Assembly: GCF_002014975.1 (NCBI RefSeq)
Contig: NZ_MUXV01000005.1
Location: forward strand, 18,567-56,735
Direction of reading: 5' to 3'
Origin: Moraxella bovis
Lineage (GTDB): Bacteria > Pseudomonadota > Gammaproteobacteria > Pseudomonadales > Moraxellaceae
DNA: 38,169 nt
The notes below the pieces were generated by a model. That model ran no database searches. It had not been told where the DNA came from and worked only from the letters and a program-made list of their open reading frames with translations. Of this stretch, positions 24,552 through 31,987 are shown one piece after another. How positions within the stretch are numbered: the stretch's first letter is position 1; each line of letters starts with the position of its first letter. Both the position numbers and the translations under genes were made by a program.

Positions 24552-25907
24552 TTAGCCTTTTTTAACAGGACGCTTCCAACCGTCAATGGTCGTCTGTCTA
24601 TTACGAGCAACCGTCAATTTATCATCAGGCGTATCTTTGGTAATCACAGACCCCGCTCCAATCGTGGCGTTTGCTCCAATCTTGACAGGAGCGACAAGCG
24701 AGCTATTGCTACCCACAAAGGCATTATCACCAATGTGCGTTTTAAATTTATTCACGCCGTCATAATTACAGGTAATTACCCCTGCCCCAATATTAACATC
24801 ACGCCCCACATCAGCATCGCCAATATAGCTTAAATGGCTAACTTTCGCCCCTTGGTTTAATGTAGATTTTTTGATTTCTACAAAATTGCCAATTTTGACT
24901 TTATCTTTAATATCCGCTTTTGGGCGAATATGGGCAAAAGGACCGATGGCAACATCCGCCCCAATGGTGCTATCATCAAGCACGCAATTTGGCTTGATGT
25001 GGGTATTATTACCAATTGTGCAATTAGAGATGACATTGCCCGCATCAATTTGCACATTATCGCCCAATACCACATCGCCCATAAAAACGGTGTTAATATC
25101 AATAAACACATCACTACCACATTTTAATGAGCCACGAATATCCACACGATTGGGGTCGGCAAATTGCACGCCATTTAATTGTAACTGGTGAATCAGATGA
25201 GCTTGATAAGTGCGTTCTAAATTGGCAAGTTGAATACGGTCATTCACACCGTCTATTTCAAATTCAAACGTTGGGCTAATCGTTTTTATCTCAACATTAT
25301 CCGCCACCGCCATTTTGATAATATCGGTCAGATAATATTCGCTTTGGGCGTTATTATTATCGAGTTTTGGTAAATAATTATGTAGCAAGGCATTATCCAC
25401 ACAATAAATACCGCTATTGATTTCTTTAATTTGTCTTTGGGCATCAGTGGCATCTTTTTGTTCCACAATGGCGATGACTTTATCATCTTGACGGACAATT
25501 CGCCCAAGCCCAAACGGATTATCCACGCTCATCGTCAGCATGCTAATGCCATGCGTGTTTTGTTCAATAAGATTTTGCAAGGTATCCAATCTTGTCAATG
25601 GCACATCGCCATATAAAATCAGACTTTTGCCATCTTTTGGCAAATGGGGCAATGCCATTTGCACCGCATGACCCGTGCCGAGCTGTTCGGCTTGCTCTGC
25701 CCATATCAAATCGCTGTCGGTAATCTCATCTTTGACCATTTGACCATTATAACCATAAATCAAAATGGTATTATCAGCATTTAATGCACGGCAAGTATCT
25801 AATACATGGCGAAGTAGCGGTTTGCCTGCTAAGGTTTGTAATACCTTTGGTTTAACCGACTTCATGCGAGTGCCTTTGCCACCTGCTAAAATGATGATAT
25901 TTAACAT
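24552..25907 (-). CDS. glmU: Bifunctional N-acetylglucosamine-1-P uridyltransferase / glucosamine-1-P acetyltransferase
   Basis: Makes UDP-GlcNAc for peptidoglycan and LPS or LOS. The 451-residue protein has the N-terminal pyrophosphorylase motif LAGGKGTRMKSVKPKVL (7-23), then IYGDVPLTR and EINSGIYCVDN. The left-handed beta-helix with hexapeptide repeats starts near 250 (GVQFADPNRVDIRGSL). The catalytic-site segment SHLSYIGDADVG and GAGVITCNYDGVNKFKT, then the end SVITKDTPDDKLTVARNRQ, fit the family. The start ATG has AAGGA upstream. It stands alone on the minus strand. Confidence 0.97.
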   Translation of the reverse strand: MLNIIILAGGKGTRMKSVKPKVLQTLAGKPLLRHVLDTCRALNADNTILIYGYNGQMVKDEITDSDLIWAEQAEQLGTGHAVQMALPHLPKDGKSLILYGDVPLTRLDTLQNLIEQNTHGISMLTMSVDNPFGLGRIVRQDDKVIAIVEQKDATDAQRQIKEINSGIYCVDNALLHNYLPKLDNNNAQSEYYLTDIIKMAVADNVEIKTISPTFEFEIDGVNDRIQLANLERTYQAHLIHQLQLNGVQFADPNRVDIRGSLKCGSDVFIDINTVFMGDVVLGDNVQIDAGNVISNCTIGNNTHIKPNCVLDDSTIGADVAIGPFAHIRPKADIKDKVKIGNFVEIKKSTLNQGAKVSHLSYIGDADVGRDVNIGAGVITCNYDGVNKFKTHIGDNAFVGSNSSLVAPVKIGANATIGAGSVITKDTPDDKLTVARNRQTTIDGWKRPVKKG

Positions 25908-26145
25908 GGTAATTCCTTACTAAAATTAGGTAAAATTATTATAACATGGAATTTGGGAAAATATATGGTTACGAAACTTGCATAATACTCTTTTGCTAAA
26001 ATATTTGGCTCTGGTTCAAAAAGTATGCTACAAAGAAAACAGTTCGTGGCGAGCTTGGGAAGCCTAACGGTTTTCATACCCGCAGGCAGGCTCAGGGCGA
26101 ACGGAAAACTAGTTCAGCATACTTTTTAGACTACTACCAAATATT
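25908..26145. other. Gap between glmU and the nuclease pseudogene, mostly a repeat element
   Basis: It holds the glmU upstream region (25908-25998) and a complete MITE-like element. Nothing coding is seen. Confidence 0.55.
26007..26138 (+). repeat. Complete 132-bp MITE-like element with 8-bp direct repeats
   Basis: The ends are GGCTCTGG and CTACTACC, with subterminal inverted 12-mers AAAAAGTATGCT/AGCATACTTTTT. Flanking direct repeats AAATATTT at 25999-26006 and 26139-26146 look like a target duplication, though this 8-mer is its own complement and the area is AT-rich. The interior carries GTTCG and CGAAC arms and a GCCTAACGG segment shared with the copy at 13759-13892. It carries no coding frame. 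Confidence 0.8.
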
Positions 26146-26613
26146 TTATTTGTCATGCCTTTTAAAAATCTTATTTAAGGCTAGAAATTTATCTGATTGT
26201 TGCAATTCTTTCCAATAGAATTGACTAAAAGAATGTCTATCAAAACCCTGATTAACCCTCTCAAATAACCATAAAGAGTTTTTATCAGCAACAATTAGTA
26301 ATATTGCTGATAGCCTTAATCCATATGACCAAACCTGTCTGAAGGCAGATTCAAAATCTTTATGATTTTTAATTATAAATTTCGCTTCAAATAAAATCTT
26401 GGCTTGCTCAAAACCCTTATCTTTATTTGAAAGCAAGGCATAATCAGGAAAGACCCACTCGCCTCTACCCATTTTAACAACTAATTGACGCACCCAATCA
26501 TTATCACTGTAACCCAAATCACGCAACAACGGCTCTATTAAAAATTTTTCAACATCTTTTTCATTATTTAAGTTTTCATTACCTTTATAAGAAGAAGAAA
26601 ATAAAACAGGCAA
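26146..26613 (-). pseudogene. Nuclease piece of the broken gene (HsdR N-terminal-like PD-(D/E)XK domain)
   Basis: The 155 residues readable from the internal ATG at 26613 carry D57 (VFPDYAL), E76-A-K78 (LFEAKFI) and then Q93/Y97 (FRQVWSYG). This is the D, E-x-K and Q...Y order of type I restriction N-terminal nuclease domains. The ATG at 26613 is probably not the natural start, because the same frame continues upstream through DYQNLINIIESNQDDINDLP to the shift at 26704-26709. The catalytic residues are intact in this piece. Its stop codon touches the repeat element. Confidence 0.65.
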
Positions 26614-26690
26614 ATCATTTATATCATCTTGATTGCTTTCAATGATATTTATTAGATTTTGATAATCTACAGCATTCCAAGAAAATCCAT

Positions 26691-27118
26691 TTACACCCTG
26701 AAATTTTTTCTAACCAAGCTGTTTTTAGAAAAATAAGTATCCGTCTTTAATTGATTAAGTGGTATTGGCTTTATCTTTTTGCCATAGCCTATATAAATAT
26801 GGCTATAATAATGAAAAAATGGGTCTGCAATCCCATTGGAAGTCGCTCGCCAAATAGAATGTATGTAGCTTCTTAGGCTTAGGCAATACATAATGACAAT
26901 ATCTCCTTTTTTAGTCTCCAAATTTCCTTGCCAAAAGTGTGTACTACTGTCATTTATACCATCTAAAAAATTAAAATCTCCACCCGTCTTATTTGCCCCC
27001 ACCAACCAGATAGTTGTTGGATTTGGCAGACTAACCTCCTTGTTTTTCTGAGAAGAAAGATATTTAGGTGCAAAGTCATATAAGAAAGCACAAATTTCGT
27101 TTGAATCAAGATTGTTTT
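26691..27118 (-). pseudogene. Middle (EVE/PUA-like) piece of the broken gene
   Basis: The coding frame is open from about 27118 with no ATG: NLDSNEICAFLYDFAP, then PNPTTIWLVGANKTGG, then HFWQGNLETKKGDIVIMYC and SYIHSIWRATSNG. It ends at a premature TAA at 26691. The GDIVIMY...IWRA pattern is like PUA-superfamily EVE/YTH domains that bind modified bases in DNA or RNA. That assignment rests on recall of the pattern, not on a search. Confidence 0.5.
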
Positions 27119-27641
27119 TTATTTGAAATTATATATCGATTCACAAAAACCCCAATAATAAGCAAAACGTGATTGTTTATCAGATTTTTTGGGGATTTCA
27201 GGCAATTCTATCCCAAACTCATCACAAATTGATATTAAGTCCCTAAATTTATGAATAAAAAAATAGGGCTTGAAAAAATCACTATTAATTAGATATAGAC
27301 ATAAAGATATAGGTACAATACATTGCAAAAACCATTCAAAATTTGGTTCTACATGCTCAATGATAGAGCCATCTCTTTTTTCAGATATATCAAAATCAAT
27401 ACCATTATCACAAAGGTCATGAAAAATATTTTTAGCTTGCTCTAGATTATCTATCTTGGTATTTGATAAACTTGAAAACAATAAAAATTCATCTATATAA
27501 GCATAGACTTCATCTATATCCAAATGATAATCTACCAGATATTCCCTTAAAAAAATCTTGTGGCAATTCTTTAAAATTATCAATAAAATTCCCTCCCGAA
27601 TCGCTCTCTTTGTAATTACGCCAAATAAATTCATTAAACAT
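27119..27641 (-). pseudogene. N-terminal piece of the broken gene, itself frameshifted
   Basis: The first ~31 codons (MFNEFIWRNYKESDSGGNFI to LPQDFF) are in one frame. The rest (EYLVDYHLDIDEVYAYIDEF to CESIYNFK) is in another, and removing one T from the T7 run on this strand joins them. The helical, acidic segment has no domain I recognise. The ATG is 17 bases after the pgpA stop codon, so it was probably co-transcribed with pgpA. Confidence 0.5.
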
Positions 27642-27658
27642 AAAAGCCCCAAAATACG

Positions 27659-28231
27659 TTAAAGTATAAGCATTATTAAAGCAAACACCACCGCCGACAT
27701 TATCCCTGCCAATATATCATCAATCAATATCCCAAATCCGCCAGAGACGTTTTTATCCACCCATTTGATGGGAAAAGGTTTGATAATATCAAAAAAGCGA
27801 AATAAAACAAATGGAATAATCAAAAATAAAATTAAACTTGGGTGCCAATATGTCAATCCGCTTTTATCATCTGGTATACCTATCAACAACCAAACACTTG
27901 GCAATAACGCAATCCACATTCCTACCCATTCATCAAACACAATATGTGGGTCATCGTGAGTATTCATCAAATCTGATGTCTTGCCACAAATATAACTGCC
28001 AATCAGACAACCAATAATGGTAATCGCCAAAAATCCCCAAAATCCCAATAAAAGCATGGGCAAGGCGATAATAAGCCCACCCACCGTCCCCCAAGTACCA
28101 GCAGCTTTTTTGGGCAGACCAGAACCTAAGCCAATCCCTAGCCAATATACGCATTTTTCAAAGGCGGTGGCGGTAGGCGGACAAGGCGGACAAGGGTTTG
28201 ATTTACGAATGTCGGGTTTGTGGTTTTGCAT
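27659..28231 (-). CDS. pgpA: Phosphatidylglycerophosphatase A
   Basis: Dephosphorylates phosphatidylglycerol phosphate in the inner membrane. The 190-residue protein shows the family pattern: WLGIGLGSGLPKKAAGTWGTVGGL near 31-53, HDDPHIVFDEWVGMWIAL (acidic metal site) near 95-112, and FRFFDIIKPFPIKWVDKNVSGGFGILIDDILAG near 143-175. Several hydrophobic segments lie between. It is the last housekeeping gene in ribE-nusB-thiL-X-pgpA, beginning 5 bases after the secreted-protein gene. Confidence 0.95.
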   Translation of the reverse strand: MQNHKPDIRKSNPCPPCPPTATAFEKCVYWLGIGLGSGLPKKAAGTWGTVGGLIIALPMLLLGFWGFLAITIIGCLIGSYICGKTSDLMNTHDDPHIVFDEWVGMWIALLPSVWLLIGIPDDKSGLTYWHPSLILFLIIPFVLFRFFDIIKPFPIKWVDKNVSGGFGILIDDILAGIMSAVVFALIMLIL

Positions 28232-28236
28232 TCAAG

Positions 28237-28899
28237 TTACTCTTTAGTGCTGTGCAAATTTTTTTGTTCTCGCTGATTAAAAAATCCAATCTTATCAATC
28301 GGCTTATTCATTGCTTTTTTAAAGGCATTGTTGTTTAATAATTCTTGTAAAGTTGTGATATTAAGCGTGCGATTTTTGATATTAGAAATTTCCACCTTAT
28401 GATAATTAACATCAATATGACGAGCAAAAGAAAACGGCGAAAAAGTATGTACCGCCAAATAATAGTCTTGCCCGTCTATCATATAAATATAAAAATTTGG
28501 TTTGCCGTCTGGGGCATATTGTGGGTCATAATATTCATCAATGGTTCGCCCCAAGCCTTTTTCTAACTCTTGTACGAAATCTTTCATGGATTTTATTGTT
28601 GCAGGTGCAGGCGGTTTATTACCGTTAAAGAAACTTTGCTGTAATGGCGTGGCAATCTCCACATAAATGGGGTGTTTTGATTGATTAGCAAAAGGATAAT
28701 GCCCCATTTTTTGACGATATTCATCAATCAATTTACCCCAATAAACCAAATGATTTAAACGAATAATATCAGCATTGGTCTGAAAGTCAACATAAGCACT
28801 TTTTTGAGCATCTGTCATCGCCTTTTGGGTGTTTTGAGCGATAGCGTTTATATTAAACAGGTTAAGAGATAATAAGATTGCCAAAATAAATTTATTCAT
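28237..28899 (-). CDS. Secreted hypothetical protein between thiL and pgpA
   Basis: I choose the ATG at 28899 (220 residues, MNKFILAILLSLNLF), with AAGGCG upstream. The frame could extend 9 codons. A clear signal peptide ends near NAIAQ. The mature part is helical then strand-rich: ADIIRLNHLVYWGKLIDEYRQKMGHYPF, EYYDPQYAPDGKPNFYIYMI and YYLAVHTFSPF. I see no cysteine and no family that I know. The YRQKMGHYPF and DGKPNFYIYM segments recall the pilin/pseudopilin-like G(H)YP style, but there is no prepilin cleavage motif. It interrupts the usual thiL-pgpA pair. Confidence 0.75.
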   Translation of the reverse strand: MNKFILAILLSLNLFNINAIAQNTQKAMTDAQKSAYVDFQTNADIIRLNHLVYWGKLIDEYRQKMGHYPFANQSKHPIYVEIATPLQQSFFNGNKPPAPATIKSMKDFVQELEKGLGRTIDEYYDPQYAPDGKPNFYIYMIDGQDYYLAVHTFSPFSFARHIDVNYHKVEISNIKNRTLNITTLQELLNNNAFKKAMNKPIDKIGFFNQREQKNLHSTKE

Positions 28900-28930
28900 G
28901 ATTAACGCCTTTTGATTGGCAAACATTTAA

Positions 28931-29908
28931 TTAAAAATGCTCCCACCCTTTTACCAATAACCCCACTTCTTTTTTATTGTGTAAAAATACCAATCCTTTA
29001 TCCGCCACAATTTGCCCAATCGGATAAATCGGCATATCAGGATTTTGCTGTCTGAATAAATCAAGTTTAGCAGAAGGCATGGTAAAGCACAACTGATAAT
29101 CATCGCCCCCATTGATTTGGTGTTGCCATTTTTGGGCGTGGGGCAAGGCATCAAGCAGGGCATGGCTCGGTATGGCATTAAGGTCAATTACCGCCCCGAC
29201 GCCACTTGCCGTCAAAATATGCCCCAAATCCTGCCCCAAGCCGTCCGAGATGTCAATCATGCTGTTTGCAAAGCCGATGAGTCGCCCACCAAGTGCCACC
29301 TGTGGGACAGGGTATTGCATGGCTTGGCGTAAGTCGTGGGGCAGACTGTTTGGCGGTCGGTTGGCATGCCCGTCTCCGTTCAAATCGTCCAAAATCCGAT
29401 GCAACCCAAGGCTTGCCAGCCCCACTGTGCCACTCACGCACACCACATCACCCACGCACGCCCCTTGTCTTGTGATTGCTTGATTTGACGGAACAAAACC
29501 CAAAGCCGTAACCGAAATCGTCAAAACAGGTGAGCCTGCGATATCACCCCCAATCAGCTCCACACCAAAGGGCGTGCAAGCATCCGCCAAACCGTGTGCA
29601 AATGCCTTGCAAAAATCATCATTCGCCATCGCCTTTGGCAAAGATAGCCCCACCAAAATGGCATACGGTGTCGCCCCCATGCTGGCAAGGTCGGACAAAT
29701 TGACCGCCACCGCCTTATAGGCAATGGCGTGCGGGTCGGTCTCAAACACAAAATGCCGTCCTGCCACGAGCGTATCCACACAGCTGACAAGCTGGTTATT
29801 TGGCGGAATGTGGCTTATCGCACAATCATCGCCAATGCCCAAAACGGTATTGGCATGGCGTGTTGTGGCGTGTTTAAAATGGGTGTAGATTAGGGAAAAT
29901 TCGGACAT
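28931..29908 (-). CDS. thiL: Thiamine-monophosphate kinase
   Basis: Phosphorylates thiamine monophosphate to the active diphosphate. The 325-residue protein has GIGDDCAI near 25-32, the VSCVDTLVAGRHF block (40-52), AVNLSDLASMGATPYAILVGLSLP (68-91), the metal and ATP segment ELIGGDIAGSP (~118-128), and ISDGLGQDLGHIL plus GGDDYQLCF near the end. All are standard for the family. No thiC-type TPP riboswitch is involved. It follows nusB with a terminator-like hairpin in the 55-base gap. Confidence 0.96.
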   Translation of the reverse strand: MSEFSLIYTHFKHATTRHANTVLGIGDDCAISHIPPNNQLVSCVDTLVAGRHFVFETDPHAIAYKAVAVNLSDLASMGATPYAILVGLSLPKAMANDDFCKAFAHGLADACTPFGVELIGGDIAGSPVLTISVTALGFVPSNQAITRQGACVGDVVCVSGTVGLASLGLHRILDDLNGDGHANRPPNSLPHDLRQAMQYPVPQVALGGRLIGFANSMIDISDGLGQDLGHILTASGVGAVIDLNAIPSHALLDALPHAQKWQHQINGGDDYQLCFTMPSAKLDLFRQQNPDMPIYPIGQIVADKGLVFLHNKKEVGLLVKGWEHF

Positions 29909-29927
29909 GGTTATTTATTTGATGATT

Positions 29928-29960
29928 TTAAAAAAGGGCAGAATTATCCGCCCTTTTAAT
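29928..29960 (-). terminator. Terminator-like hairpin between nusB and thiL
   Basis: On the minus strand AAAAGGGC (29950-29957) and GCCCTTTT (29932-29939) pair around a 10-base loop, followed by TTAAAA. It lies in the 55-base nusB-thiL gap and could reduce thiL transcription from the nusB promoter. Confidence 0.5.
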
Positions 29961-29963
29961 TAC

Positions 29964-30527
29964 TCACTTTCTTTTTTGGCTTTTTTTCTCAGCTTTATTG
30001 GCTTGATATTCCAATTCTCGCATATCTTTGGCATATCTATCCAAAATGGCATTGATGAATTTATGTGCATCGGTTGCCCCAAAATGGGTGTTTAATTGCA
30101 TGGCTTCATCAAGTACCACTTTATAAGGGATATGCAAGCTGTGTTTTAGCTCGTACGCCCCAATCAGCAAAATCGCCTTTTCAATGGTGTCTAACTTTTC
30201 AAAACTGCGGTCAAGATAACGAGAAATCTCCACAATCAGCTCGCCTGCCTTCATCGGAATCTCACGCATGAGTTCGTGATAATAGCCCAAATGCACGGTG
30301 TGCATGGCGTTATCAGCTCGTGTGCGAGCGACAATGGTGTGTGGCTCATTACCGCCAAGCAAATCACGACTTTCATTGGCAAAACGATAATCCGTCATCA
30401 GCCATTCATAAAGACCTTGCACGGCAAAACGGCGAGCCTTGCGAATGGCGGTATAGCTGGTTTTGTAACCTGTGGTATTAATGTCAAATTGGTCGTTTTG
30501 GGCATTGGGGGGCGTGGTCGTTGTCAT
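29964..30527 (-). CDS. nusB: Transcription antitermination factor NusB
   Basis: An RNA-binding factor for rRNA antitermination with NusE (S10). At 187 residues it is longer than E. coli NusB (139). It has an Asn/Thr-rich N-terminal extension of about 25 residues and a basic C-terminal tail ([11 protein letters not shown]). The core signatures are [15 protein letters not shown] near 32-46, [32 protein letters not shown] near 120-151 and [16 protein letters not shown]. The start ATG has AAGGTAA upstream. Confidence 0.95.
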   Translation of the reverse strand: MTTTTPPNAQNDQFDINTTGYKTSYTAIRKARRFAVQGLYEWLMTDYRFANESRDLLGGNEPHTIVARTRADNAMHTVHLGYYHELMREIPMKAGELIVEISRYLDRSFEKLDTIEKAILLIGAYELKHSLHIPYKVVLDEAMQLNTHFGATDAHKFINAILDRYAKDMRELEYQANKAEKKSQKRK

Positions 30528-30620
30528 AAATTACCTTAAATTAAAAATAGTGCTACATTAAAATCATCTTTTAATGGGAAAATGGGAAATGGACATTGTT
30601 TATTTTTAATAAGTCATCTT

Positions 30621-30670
30621 GGGGCAAATTGCAATTCGCCCCTACATTTTTAATTTAAAATTAAAATAAG
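30621..30670. repeat. Palindromic REP-like repeat, copy 2
   Basis: The palindrome centred on AAATTGCAATT with GGGGC/GCCCC ends (30621-30642) is followed by CTACA and an AT tail matching 7921-7971. Here it lies in the ribE-nusB gap. Confidence 0.6.
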
Positions 30671-30704
30671 TTTAATAAAAAAACAATGCCAAATTTATTA
30701 GAGA

Positions 30705-31199
30705 TTACAGAGCTTTTAACACGCTCACCATTTCAATGGCGGTCATGCCTGCTTCATAGCCTTTGTTACCTGCTTTGGTGCCAGCTCGCTCGATGGTTTG
30801 CTCGATGTTTTCGGTGGTCAAAATGCCATTAATCACAGGGATGTCGTGATGTAGCGCCACGTGCGATAAGCCTTTGGCGGACTCGCTTGCCACGATGTCA
30901 AAATGCGGTGTCGCCCCACGGATAATCGCCCCAAGCACGACAATGGCGTCATAGTTGCCCGTTACCGCCATGCGTTTGGCGGTCAAGGGTAGCTCAAACG
31001 CCCCCGGCACACGCACTACCGTAATGTTCTCGCCAAGCACGCCATGACGTAGCAGAGCATCTAACGCCCCTTCTACCAAACTTTCAACCAAAAAACCATT
31101 AAACCGCCCCACGGCAATCCCAATACTCAGATTGGCATTATCATGTAAGGCACCGTCAATGTGGGTTACGGCATTTTTTTGTTCGGTAAATGTGGTCAT
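30705..31199 (-). CDS. ribE: 6,7-dimethyl-8-ribityllumazine synthase
   Basis: The last-but-one riboflavin step, forming the lumazine from ArP and dihydroxybutanone phosphate (also called ribH). I use the ATG at 31199 (164 residues, [11 protein letters not shown]), with GATGAGAG upstream. The frame to 31235 adds 12 unlikely residues. The motifs are [24 protein letters not shown] near 26-49, [15 protein letters not shown] near 61-75, [17 protein letters not shown] (with the catalytic His in the loop) and [18 protein letters not shown]. No FMN riboswitch is visible upstream. First gene of ribE-nusB-thiL-pgpA. Confidence 0.95.
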   Translation of the reverse strand: MTTFTEQKNAVTHIDGALHDNANLSIGIAVGRFNGFLVESLVEGALDALLRHGVLGENITVVRVPGAFELPLTAKRMAVTGNYDAIVVLGAIIRGATPHFDIVASESAKGLSHVALHHDIPVINGILTTENIEQTIERAGTKAGNKGYEAGMTAIEMVSVLKAL

Positions 31200-31334
31200 A
31201 AGGCTCTCATCATAAATAAAGGGTTGGTTGTCCATTATATCAAATTTACCTTTGCCGACAAAGTATTTTTTCTGTTATGATAAGACCTTTTTTAAAGATT
31301 GAGGGTATTCATGGACAGCATGAGTGCGTGAATT

Positions 31335-31934
31335 TTGGCGATTATGGATAGGCTTGGACTGGCAGGGGTTACGCTGATGATGTTTTTGGAAAATGTCTTT
31401 CCGCCCATACCGAGCGAGCTTATCATGCCTATGGCGGGATTTTGGTCAGCCATGGGTAATATGAATATCATTGCCGTCATCATCGCAGGGACAGCAGGGT
31501 CGGTGCTTGGGGCATTGCCACTGTACTATCTGGGGATGGTGTTTGATGAGAAACGCCTGTACGCTCTGACCGAAAAATACGGCAAATACCTGCTGATTAA
31601 GCCGTCCGACATCACCAATGCGACCCATTGGTTTAACAAACACGGAAAGGCGGTGGTATTTTTTGGGCGAATGATACCTGCCATTCGCTCGCTCATCTCT
31701 ATCCCTGCGGGCATGAACCGCATGCCGATGTTGCCGTTTTTGGTGCTGACGACATTAGGCTCTGCCATTTGGACGATCCTGTTGGCATATGCCGGCTATG
31801 TACTTGGGGCGAACTATGAACAAATGGCGGAGTTTATCGCCCCCATTAGTAAAGGCGTGGCGGTCGTGGTGGGGCTTGTCTTGGTGGTCGTGGCATTTTT
31901 GCAGATTAGAAGTGTGTTTTTTGATAAAAAATGA
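31335..31934 (+). CDS. DedA-family membrane protein, with an upstream in-frame stop codon
   Basis: A membrane protein of the DedA/VTT family, which is linked to lipid (undecaprenyl phosphate) flipping and membrane homeostasis. The family signature FLENVFPPIPSELIMPMAGF lies near 19-38 and FFGRMIPAIRSLISIPAGMNRMP near 108-130, with several hydrophobic segments. The natural start is probably the ATG at 31311, preceded by GAGGG. It gives MDSMSA, but codon 7 is TGA (31329-31331), likely a mutated TGG. Translation would have to restart at TTG 31335 or ATG 31344, neither with a good ribosome site. The protein is otherwise complete. Confidence 0.85.
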   Translation: MAIMDRLGLAGVTLMMFLENVFPPIPSELIMPMAGFWSAMGNMNIIAVIIAGTAGSVLGALPLYYLGMVFDEKRLYALTEKYGKYLLIKPSDITNATHWFNKHGKAVVFFGRMIPAIRSLISIPAGMNRMPMLPFLVLTTLGSAIWTILLAYAGYVLGANYEQMAEFIAPISKGVAVVVGLVLVVVAFLQIRSVFFDKK

Positions 31935-31942
31935 CCAAAAAT

Positions 31943-31975
31943 AAAACACCGCCAATCGCTTGACGGTGTCTTTTT
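31943..31975. terminator. Bidirectional terminator between dedA and acnB
   Basis: AAAACACCG/CGGTGTCTTTT arms around CCAATCGCTTGA with one mismatch, and A- and T-rich flanks. It lies between two convergent genes. Confidence 0.7.
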
Positions 31976-31987
31976 AATCAAATCAGA

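Larger units (their letters stand above)
26146..27641 (-). pseudogene. Broken gene: EVE/PUA-like region fused to a PD-(D/E)XK nuclease (HsdR N-terminal-like)
   Basis: Three reading-frame pieces on the minus strand join into one protein of about 500 residues if three single-base shifts are corrected. The true start is likely the ATG at 27641 (MFNEFIWRNYKESDSGG, preceded by GGGG). The frame breaks at a 7-A run (27549-27555), at the TAA at 27119-27121, and at a 6-T run (26704-26709). Across the second break the text reads ESIYNFK then KNNLDSNEICAFLYDFAP without a start codon, so it was one polypeptide. Across the third, NSLVRK joins FQGVNGFSWNAVDYQ. The middle resembles EVE/PUA modified-base readers. 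The end is a PD-(D/E)XK nuclease. A modification-dependent restriction role is inference. Sequencing errors cannot be excluded. Confidence 0.65.

Noticed and set aside
24871..25191. A 106-residue plus-strand open frame inside glmU
   Set aside because: It is antisense to the well-supported GlmU beta-helix. Its residues are a by-product of hexapeptide-repeat codons.
29112..29483. A 123-residue plus-strand frame inside thiL
   Set aside because: Antisense to conserved ThiL motifs, with no ribosome site or recognisable protein pattern.
31200..31310. An FMN riboswitch before ribE
   Set aside because: The gap is about 110 bases and AT-rich, and lacks the conserved multi-helix FMN aptamer segments.
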